Below are positions 1 through 5,331 of a stretch of 10,130 bases of DNA, piece by piece. The first letter of the stretch is position 1, and every line of letters begins with the position of its first letter. A program made the translations under genes and the position numbers. The notes below the pieces were generated by a model. It saw only the letters and a program-made list of their open reading frames with translations. It was not told where the DNA came from and did no database searches. Origin of the DNA: DATAYF01 sp036272735 (lineage in GTDB: Bacteria; Chloroflexota; Ktedonobacteria; Ktedonobacterales; Ktedonobacteraceae); contig DATAYF010000624.1 of the NCBI GenBank assembly GCA_036272735.1, positions 1 to 10,130 of the forward strand, written 5' to 3'.

Positions 1-206
1 CTTGGCTGCGTGGCACGTTTTCTGAGAAGCCATCAATTTTACCTGATAAATGACACGGGACTCGGAACATCTTGTTTGTGGGTGTCCTTTCTCGTCCTTC
101 GTAAGGCTCTAGAGGCTGTTTTGCGTTTTTGGTTGTTGGTCTATTTTCTCTCTTGTTTGTCCATGTTGCTGTAGTGAATTAACATTCCTCGTCAAGGTCG
201 GAAGAT
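1..206. other. flanking DNA beside the left element, no gene seen
   Basis: I see no convincing coding region, RNA gene or repeat here. If the element boundary proposed at about 207 is right, this is the DNA beyond the right end of the minus-strand IS200/IS605-like element. The bases just below 207, read on the minus strand, would then be the guide portion of its omega-RNA. A tRNA T-arm-like string spans the boundary (about 200-216) but has no matching tRNA body. Confidence 0.4.
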
Positions 207-288
207 TTGAACCTCCCAGCAGGCTTTTTCAGCCCTGCTTTCGGGCCGAATGATGGGCTTGTTGCGTACGGATAGTTCAAATTTTGCC
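207..288 (-). ncRNA. presumptive omega-RNA scaffold 3' part and right end of element 1
   Basis: TnpB proteins use an RNA made from the tnpB 3' end and the transposon right end, with the guide read from DNA just past that end. Here the minus strand carries, after the tnpB frame, a hairpin with a 6-bp AGCAGG/CCTGCT stem plus inner pairs (218-239), then GGGAGG and TTCAA ending at 207. The guide would start at 206 and read ATCTTCCGACC on the minus strand. The MITE-like insertion at 291-394 separates this part from the tnpB body, so any omega-RNA made today would carry about 100 foreign bases. No experiment or covariance model was available; the assignment rests on position and fold. Confidence 0.35.
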
Positions 289-290
289 TA

Positions 291-394
291 GTGTTCTGTC
301 AATGTTCTCTTGAGAGGTGGTTGCTTGTCTGCATCCGCTTCTGAAGCGCCAATGAGCCAGATAGTCACCTATCATTTCTGAATTGACAGAGCAC
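291..394. mobile_element. MITE-like insertion in the tnpB 3' end
   Basis: The left terminus, GTGTTCTGTCAAT, and the reverse complement of the right terminus, GTGCTCTGTCAAT, match at 12 of 13 positions. Including the TA on each side (289-290 and 395-396) the inverted repeat is 15 of 16 (288-303 against 382-397). A TA target duplication is typical of Tc1/mariner-IS630 elements and their MITEs. At 104 bp it cannot code for a transposase. It supplies the last nine codons and the stop of the present tnpB frame. If it and one TA are removed, the frame runs Leu-Gly-Lys-Ile-stop in the restored sequence, a sensible end for tnpB. The family name is an inference from the TA flank only. Confidence 0.5.
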
Positions 395-1562
395 TAGAGT
401 TCCTGTTTCATCGGTGCCTGTCTGTGACCCTTTCGAGTCAGCAGGTCTTACAGTACCTCCGCAGGCCGATGCGACGAGCCCCGCCGCCAAAATGTTTTTT
501 GCTGCATTGATGTCTCGGTCATGGCACGTTCCGCAGTGAGGACAAATCCATGATCGAACGTCAAGCGTTAATTCTTCTAAGACATCCAGGCACGCGCTGC
601 ACGTCTTACTGGAGGGATACCAACGATCAATCTTGACGACTGTGCGTCCATACCACGCCGCTTTATATTCGAGTTGACGCACAAATTCACCCCAACCCAC
701 ATCACTGATGGCTTTTGCCAGATGGTGATTTTTCAGCATGCCTTTGACATTGAGCGTTTCCACACAGATCACGCGGGTTTTCGCGTATCAGTTTGATGGA
801 CGCTTGGTGCTGAAAATCACGGCGCGTATCAGCAATACGGGCGTGCAATCGTGCGACTTTCCGGCATGCCTTATCCCTGTTCTTGTCGCCCTTTTTCTTC
901 TTGGCGTGCTTGCGTTGAGCTTTAGCAAGTTTCCTCTCATCACGTGTATAGTATTTCGGATTATCGAGCGTTTCGCCATCAGAGGTAATGAGAAACGATT
1001 TTAAGCCCAGATCAACCCCGATCATTTTGTCGGTCATGGGCAACGTCGCTATGGTTCCCTCTACCAAGATGGAAACAAAATAGCGTCCTGCTCGATCTTT
1101 AGAGACAGTGACACTCGAGGGCTGTGCTCCTTCTGGTAAGGGACGCGACCATACAATAGGCAAGGGCTCTTTCTGTTTGGCAAGGGTAAGGTGCTGACCG
1201 TCCCAGGTAAAAGCATTATTGGTGTAGGTCGCACTCTGCTCTTTGTGTTTCTTTTTGAATGTCGGATAGTGAGCACGCTTGGCAAAGAAGTTCTTGTAGG
1301 CCGTATCGAGATGGCGAAAGGCTTGTTGCAAGGGGACAGAGGAGACTTCACGTAACCATACTGTTCCCTCTTCCTTCTTGAGGACAGTGATACCAGCAGA
1401 GAGGTCTCCTGTAGAAAGGTTCTTGCCGTGATCGAAGTAGGCACGTTTACGGGTTGAGAGTGCCCAATTGTAGATGAACCGACAGCACCCAAAGGTGTGG
1501 CCAAGATTTCGCTGTTGTTCTTCTGTTGGGTATATCCTGTACTTATATGCCCGTTTCGTCAC
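365..1562 (-). pseudogene. tnpB: TnpB RNA-guided endonuclease, frameshifted
   Basis: TnpB is the IS200/IS605 accessory nuclease: guided by omega-RNA, it cuts DNA matching the guide next to a transposon-specific motif and so helps keep the element at its donor site. The reading frame starts at GTG 1560-1562 (Thr-Lys-Arg-Ala-Tyr-Lys-Tyr-Arg-Ile-Tyr-Pro follows, the usual TnpB opening), 4 nt after the upstream gene and behind AAAGGG. An ATG at 1590 would overlap that gene. The first segment holds the N-terminal helical domain and the first RuvC aspartate in IGVDLGLKSF (about residue 184). An extra base in the GGG at 775-777 moves the frame. The second segment (365-772) holds the RuvC glutamate in VICVETLNVKGM, the zinc finger CSAC...CPHC and the last aspartate in DRDINAAKNI. 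All catalytic residues survive, so one base restores the protein up to the MITE-coded tail (VLCQFRNDR). It could also be a sequencing error. Confidence 0.85.
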
Positions 1563-1566
1563 GTGC

Positions 1567-1725
1567 CTACTGCCCTTTCTCCTGGTGTGCAAGATAGTAT
1601 TCCAGTGCTACTTGCACTTCGGCATTCCACGAGCGCCGATTTTTCTGTGCTGACTGCTGGATACGTTCAATTAATTCAGGCGGCAAGTAAACCGCTTTTT
1701 GTGGTTTTTTTGTTGTTCTTGGCAT
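1567..1725 (-). CDS. Arc-like ribbon-helix-helix DNA-binding protein
   Basis: This 52-residue protein starts MPRTTKKPQKAVYLPPELIE and continues with a helix-turn-helix stretch, NRRSWNAEVQVALEYYL. That is the pattern of Arc/MetJ-type ribbon-helix-helix repressors: a short basic strand that enters the DNA groove as a dimer, then two helices with the Arc-like RSxNxE turn. I place the start at ATG 1723-1725, because a consensus promoter would begin transcription at that A; a longer in-frame start at 1803 lies upstream of that promoter. The stop is 4 nt before the tnpB GTG, so the two genes are almost certainly co-transcribed. A likely job, inferred only from context, is repression of its own promoter and so of tnpB. 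Proteins this small give weak homology signals, but the motif is clear. Confidence 0.75.
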   Translation of the reverse strand: MPRTTKKPQKAVYLPPELIERIQQSAQKNRRSWNAEVQVALEYYLAHQEKGQ

Positions 1726-1731
1726 ACACGT

Positions 1732-1760
1732 ATTATACCAAGAAAATACACGCATGTCAA
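1732..1760 (-). promoter_or_regulatory. consensus sigma-70 promoter for the RHH-tnpB operon
   Basis: On the minus strand TTGACA (1755-1760) and TATAAT (1732-1737) are both perfect consensus boxes separated by exactly 17 bp. The base 7 nt past the -10 box is position 1725, the A of the RHH gene's ATG, so the transcript should be leaderless. It is the best sigma-70 match I found in the window. Confidence 0.8.
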
Positions 1761-1803
1761 CGGTTCCACACCCATCACACCCCATAAGGAATGCCTTTTT
1801 CAT

Positions 1804-1825
1804 CCCCGTGTGTGAAGCACAGGGG
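1804..1825. repeat. imperfect hairpin with one bulged base, IS200/IS605 end type
   Basis: On + the order is CCCC, an unpaired G (1808), TGTG, a 5-nt loop, CACA, GGGG. Y1 transposases of IS608/ISDra2 bind subterminal hairpins with a single extrahelical base, and this one has the same layout as the hairpin at 9252-9274 in the second element. It may be the left-end hairpin of element 1 or the right-end remnant of another lost element. A neighbouring short stem CGATT/AATCG (1836-1851) is too weak to call. Confidence 0.45.
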
Positions 1826-1972
1826 TCTTCAAAGGCGATTGTAGATAATCGATAAAAAGCAAGTTCTTTGACCTGTATTACGTACGTATAAGGTTACGTG
1901 TCCGCTTCACAAGAGACAAATGGAGGTAAATGTCGTATTCTCTATAGTACTACGTGTAATTGGAAAGAATGG

Positions 1973-2266
1973 ATGGGTACAAAATCTTCGAATACGAGGT
2001 CTTTCACTGGATTACTGTGGGACGTGCTGCGCCTGAGTGTTAAAACACTCTGGAAGAGCAGTGTGAATCCCGCGCGCCCATTGATGCAACGTCAGCAGGC
2101 ACTAGCTGCGCTTGGTTTACCACCGCACGCCACGCCTCAGCAGATCAAGAAGCGCTACCGGGCGCTGGCTAAGCGTCACCACCCCGACCGTGGTGGTGAT
2201 CCGCAACAGATGCAGCGTATCATTGCCGCGTACGAGGTGTTGATGAAAGAGTCTACTGTGAAGTGA
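1973..2266 (+). CDS. small J-domain protein (DnaJ-like)
   Basis: The C-terminal half is a J domain: ALAALGLPPHATPQQIKKRY, then ALAKRHHPDRGGD with the invariant His-Pro-Asp, then a last helix ending in AAYEVLM. J domains stimulate the ATPase of Hsp70 (DnaK) and hand it a client. There is no Gly/Phe-rich region, zinc-finger or client-binding domain of DnaJ, so the partner or client must be set by the ~37 residues before the domain, which include the mostly hydrophobic GLLWDVLRLSVKTLW. I start at ATG 1973, behind GGAAAG. A GTG at 1898 with AAGG upstream would add 25 residues of AT-rich, undistinguished sequence, and ATG 2084 would leave only the J domain. A weak -10 (TATAAG, 1887-1892) lies just before the GTG. 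The product is 97 aa with the chosen start. Confidence 0.75.
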   Translation: MGTKSSNTRSFTGLLWDVLRLSVKTLWKSSVNPARPLMQRQQALAALGLPPHATPQQIKKRYRALAKRHHPDRGGDPQQMQRIIAAYEVLMKESTVK

Positions 2267-2269
2267 CAA

Positions 2270-2953
2270 CTACGGCAATCTGGCTCCGCATTGACTACAA
2301 AAGCGTTTTCCCGGCCGACAACGTGCTCCACACTGATCACAGAAGCGGGCTGCTTGTGTTGGTTGTGGTTGTGTGCCTGCTGGTGATGGGGGAGTATAGT
2401 TCGGTTGCGGTGTGGGCGTAGCCGTGTTCATGGTTGGGGACGCTGGTTGTTGCGGAACTGCTTCAGGGCTGCTCTGCGTGGTCTGCACCGTGTGCTGCAC
2501 GGTCTTCACTGCTTTAGCGGCCATACTGCCCAGCGTGCTCACGATTTTCACGCCTTTGGCGATATCATCCATATCCTTCTGCAAACGGTGCGTCGGTGGC
2601 AGTACGGTTGAGTCAGAAACCTTGCTGAAGACGTTGGGACCGAGCTGTACGCTAGTGCCGTCACCAGCGACTTTGCCTGGTTCGAAGCCGCCATCGTCAA
2701 AGTAGAGAGCAAGCCCCACGCCCTGGTGGGTATACCTGCCTTCTCGCCGCGTCTCCTGCGCCGCCGCTGTGACTTGTTGGCCGTTTGCCAGCGAATGCGC
2801 GGCATGCCCGACGCGGCTGCGATTTTGCACAATCAGCACAAAGCGTCCGTCTGCTTGCAGCGTGAGACGGTCGATGCGCGAGGTAAAGTAATCAAGACCT
2901 ACCCCCGAAGCGTGTACGTATTCGTATTGACCCGTGATTGGTCTGGTTGTCAT
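2270..2953 (-). CDS. zinc-ribbon protein with Pro/Thr-rich linker
   Basis: This 227-residue protein has three parts. Residues 1 to about 115 look like a beta-rich domain of unknown family (LQADGRFVLIVQNRSRV, GRYTHQGVGLALYFDDGGFE). Residues about 125-160 are a helix-forming stretch without a clear membrane segment. Residues about 160-200 are a Pro/Gln/Thr linker. The C terminus is a compact zinc ribbon, C205-x2-C208 and C219-x2-C222 with CGA knuckles, like the short zinc-ribbon domains found on many bacterial proteins of unknown role. The ATG at 2951-2953 has AAGGGG nine bases upstream, so I prefer it to a TTG at 2975-2977. The gene is divergent from the topoisomerase operon and ends 3 bp from the J-domain gene. 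I see no signal peptide. Function is unknown; binding to nucleic acid or protein through the ribbon is a guess. Confidence 0.7.
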   Translation of the reverse strand: MTTRPITGQYEYVHASGVGLDYFTSRIDRLTLQADGRFVLIVQNRSRVGHAAHSLANGQQVTAAAQETRREGRYTHQGVGLALYFDDGGFEPGKVAGDGTSVQLGPNVFSKVSDSTVLPPTHRLQKDMDDIAKGVKIVSTLGSMAAKAVKTVQHTVQTTQSSPEAVPQQPASPTMNTATPTPQPNYTPPSPAGTQPQPTQAARFCDQCGARCRPGKRFCSQCGARLP

Positions 2954-3014
2954 GACTGTGATCCCCTTGTGACCCAAGGATAGTAGTGTGTGGTTGCCAA
3001 TATTTGTCCTACTT

Positions 3015-3023
3015 ATTATAACA
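3015..3023 (-). promoter_or_regulatory. extended -10 promoter of the zinc-ribbon gene
   Basis: The minus strand reads TGTTATAAT, a full TG-n-TATAAT extended -10 box. It needs no good -35, and none is seen at the right distance. Transcription would start near 3008, giving a leader of about 55 nt before the ATG at 2953. Confidence 0.55.
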
Positions 3024-3139
3024 TTTTTAGGGGCTTTACCGCCTCCTTATCATGCGGGAAGAATACAGCCACATGCTATGTTTATACAGAGAGAAAAAAT
3101 CTTTGATTACGGAATTAGAACTTTTGGTCGAAAATTCTA

Positions 3140-3168
3140 TTGACTTTCCAGTGGGAACACGGTATGCT
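3140..3168 (+). promoter_or_regulatory. sigma-70 promoter of the topoisomerase operon
   Basis: TTGACT (3140-3145) and TATGCT (3163-3168) are 17 bp apart on the + strand. Each box differs from consensus at one or two positions. The start of transcription would be near 3175, about 43 nt before the ATG at 3218. No other promoter of this quality is seen between the divergent genes. Confidence 0.65.
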
Positions 3169-3217
3169 GAGAAGGCAATTAACGCATAAAGCATTTCGAA
3201 GAGAGGTATTAGGGTAG

Positions 3218-5326
3218 ATGTCTCGTTCCCCCAAATCGCACCCTCCTTTGCAAGATGAGTTGGACGTGACCCATGAACAGCTCTCGCTCTTTGCGACGAG
3301 GAATACTATACAACAAGTAACGGAAATGAATGTGCAAAAAACTGCGACATCTTTGACAACAAAGACAAAAAAACAACCAGCAAAAGAACAATCAAGATAC
3401 ACGGCTGCCAATATTCAGGTTCTTGAGGGGATTGCTGCTATTCGACATCGGCCAGGAATGTACATCGGTTCCACCTCTACCTCTGGCCTGATCCATCTGA
3501 TCTGGGAAGCGCTCGATAACGCAGTGGACGAGGCGGCAGCGGGTCATGGTAAGCACATCTGGGTGCAGCTTAATCGTGAAGGGTGGGTGACGGTGCGCGA
3601 CGAGGCGCGTGGCATGCCCTTTGATGCTATGCTCTACCAGGGCGACTACATGCCCGCTGCGACGGTCATTTTGACGGTGCCACACTCCGGTGGCAAATTC
3701 GCGGAAGGCGCGTATAAGACGGCTGGTGGCCTGCATGGGGTCGGTGCAACCGTGATTAATGCCCTGTCTGAAAAATTAGAGTTGAACATCTGGAAAGAGG
3801 GCCAGCAATTCACGCAAATTTTTAGTCGTGGTACCGCCATGCCCCCGTCCATTGCGCCCTGTGATCCCAAACAACACGGCACACAGTTGCGCTGGTTATA
3901 TGATCGCACGGTCTTTGATCCAGATGCCTATTACTCCCTGGAGGCCATTGAGAGCCGTTTAAAGGCCGCTGCCTATCTGAATCGCGGTGTGACGTTTCAC
4001 CTGGATGCCTGGGATGATGCCGAAAATCAGCAGGTTAATCGTCTGTTTTATTCGCGCGACGGGCTTCCCGATTACGTGCGTGATCTTGCCGGTGGTACCA
4101 ATGTGCCTCTGTTCAAACAGGCCATCGGCATCGCCAAAACCAAGGATGAGGTCAGTGTAGAACTGGCGTTGCAGCCGACGGCGGGCTACAAAATCACCAT
4201 GTACAGCTATGCCAACGCAGTACGTACGCGCGATGGCGGTGTGCACGAAACCGGCTTCAAGGCCGCGCTCACCAAGGTGGTCAATGATTACGCGCTCAAA
4301 TACAATGTGATCAAGAATCGTGAGCGCGACGGTTTTAAGCCCGAGGTGATCCAGCAAGGTCTCAACGTGGTGATCTCGGTCAAACTGGCGAATCCACAAT
4401 TTCAGGGCCAGACCAAGGATCGCTTGAACAATAGCCCGGTAGAGGGGATCGTGCGCTCGGTCGCCGACGAGGGCCTGAAGGATTGGTTCGAAAAAAATCC
4501 TGCCCCGGCTAAAGACTGGCTCAAGAAAATTCAGCAGATGCAGAAAGCGCGCAACGAAGCACAGCTTGTGGAGGAGTTGGCGCGCGCTGGTACCAAGAAG
4601 AACGGCGAACTGATCGACACGTCGCTCTCCAAAAAGTTCTTACGCTGCAACACCAACGATCCTTCGCGCGCGGAACTGTTTATTGTCGAGGGCGATTCAG
4701 CCGGTGGCAGCGCCGGTCAGGGGCGCTTCTCAGAGTTCCAGGCTATTTTGAAGCTTAAGGGCAAGCCGCTCAACGTTGCTAAGGCCGATCTCAAGAGTAT
4801 CGTCGAAAACGAGGAGATACGTACGATCATCAACGTGCTCGGTACCGGCACCCGTGATACCTTCGATCTCAACCTGCTCAAGTTTAGCCGGGTCATTATC
4901 GCGACCGATGCCGACGTTGATGGCCTGCACATTCAGTGTTTGCTCTTGACGCTCTTCCACCAGGAATTTAGCCAATTGATCGAGCATGGTCACGTGTATA
5001 TCGCCTGTCCTCCGCTCTATTCGGTCAAGTACAAAGGGAAGATTCATTGGTTGCTGGATGATGAGGCACGCCTGCAATTTGTGGCAGCCCATGCCGATGC
5101 TCAGCAGTTGGAGTTTAAGCGCTTTAAGGGCCTGGGTGAGATGAACCCTAAAGAGTTGCGCGATACCACGTTTGATCCCACGGGTCGTGTGCTCAAGCGT
5201 GTCACGATGGAGGATGGAGTGCTGGCGGCCAGGCTAGTGACGGAATTGATGGAAGATAAAAACGCGGAACGCCGCCGCCTCTTCTTAGCCGAGCATTCTC
5301 GTAAGATCAAGGAATTGGATGTATAA
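3218..5326 (+). CDS. parE: type IIA topoisomerase subunit B (ParE/GyrB family)
   Basis: This ATPase subunit drives DNA strand passage with the A subunit encoded next. Domains in order: GHKL ATPase with PGMYIGS (80-86), EALDNAVDEA (97-106, catalytic Glu97 and Asn101), DEARGMP (128-134) and GGLHGVG (170-176); transducer with QTK (398-400, ATP-contacting Lys400); TOPRIM with EGDSAGGSA (491-499) and TDADVDG (563-569, metal-binding aspartates); C-terminal RFKGLGEMNP (635-644). Family members usually begin about ten residues before the motif YTAANIQVLEGI, but here a Lys/Thr/Gln-rich extension of about 60 residues precedes it. Without it the length is ~640, the short Gram-positive size. Two usual motifs differ: DNGRGIP has become DEARGMP, and SAKQGRDR reads SAGQGRFS. 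RFKGLGEMNP-x-ELRDTT is closer to ParE than to GyrB of Escherichia coli. The symbol is a best guess; gyrB remains possible. The start has GAGAGG 11 nt upstream. Confidence 0.9.
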   Translation: MSRSPKSHPPLQDELDVTHEQLSLFATRNTIQQVTEMNVQKTATSLTTKTKKQPAKEQSRYTAANIQVLEGIAAIRHRPGMYIGSTSTSGLIHLIWEALDNAVDEAAAGHGKHIWVQLNREGWVTVRDEARGMPFDAMLYQGDYMPAATVILTVPHSGGKFAEGAYKTAGGLHGVGATVINALSEKLELNIWKEGQQFTQIFSRGTAMPPSIAPCDPKQHGTQLRWLYDRTVFDPDAYYSLEAIESRLKAAAYLNRGVTFHLDAWDDAENQQVNRLFYSRDGLPDYVRDLAGGTNVPLFKQAIGIAKTKDEVSVELALQPTAGYKITMYSYANAVRTRDGGVHETGFKAALTKVVNDYALKYNVIKNRERDGFKPEVIQQGLNVVISVKLANPQFQGQTKDRLNNSPVEGIVRSVADEGLKDWFEKNPAPAKDWLKKIQQMQKARNEAQLVEELARAGTKKNGELIDTSLSKKFLRCNTNDPSRAELFIVEGDSAGGSAGQGRFSEFQAILKLKGKPLNVAKADLKSIVENEEIRTIINVLGTGTRDTFDLNLLKFSRVIIATDADVDGLHIQCLLLTLFHQEFSQLIEHGHVYIACPPLYSVKYKGKIHWLLDDEARLQFVAAHADAQQLEFKRFKGLGEMNPKELRDTTFDPTGRVLKRVTMEDGVLAARLVTELMEDKNAERRRLFLAEHSRKIKELDV

Positions 5327-5331
5327 AAGTT

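Larger units (their letters stand above)
207..1830 (-). mobile_element. IS200/IS605-like element (RHH + broken tnpB), no transposase
   Basis: The unit contains, in minus-strand order, a hairpin with one bulged base (1804-1825), a promoter, a ribbon-helix-helix gene, tnpB, and a right-end hairpin (218-239) followed by TTCAA (207-211 on the minus strand). No Y1 transposase (TnpA) gene is present, so it would be a non-autonomous, IS1341-like unit mobilised in trans, if it moves at all. Both boundaries are inferred. The right one rests on the hairpin followed by TTCAA, and the left one is only approximate. A ~104-bp MITE-like insertion sits inside it near the tnpB 3' end. Confidence 0.45.

Noticed and set aside
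196..217. tRNA T-arm-like string GGAGG-TTCAAAT-CTTCC on the minus strand
   Set aside because: The 5-bp stem and 7-nt loop fit a T arm, but there is no matching acceptor strand (CAAGGTC) or anticodon arm upstream; the 22-nt hairpin next to it has the wrong size. It is better read as the element's right end.
1497..1787. Plus-strand open frame opposite tnpB and the RHH gene
   Set aside because: It is a shadow of two genes with clear domain motifs on the other strand and has no domain pattern of its own.
1796..1835. CRISPR type I-E repeat-like hairpin (CCCC...GGGGATGAA on the minus strand)
   Set aside because: It occurs once, with no second repeat, spacer or cas gene nearby, and the bulged-base design matches an IS200/IS605 end instead.
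1930..1947. Mini-ORF MSYSL behind GGAGG upstream of the J-domain gene
   Set aside because: The spacing of 3 nt is too short for good initiation and five codons carry no information; probably chance.
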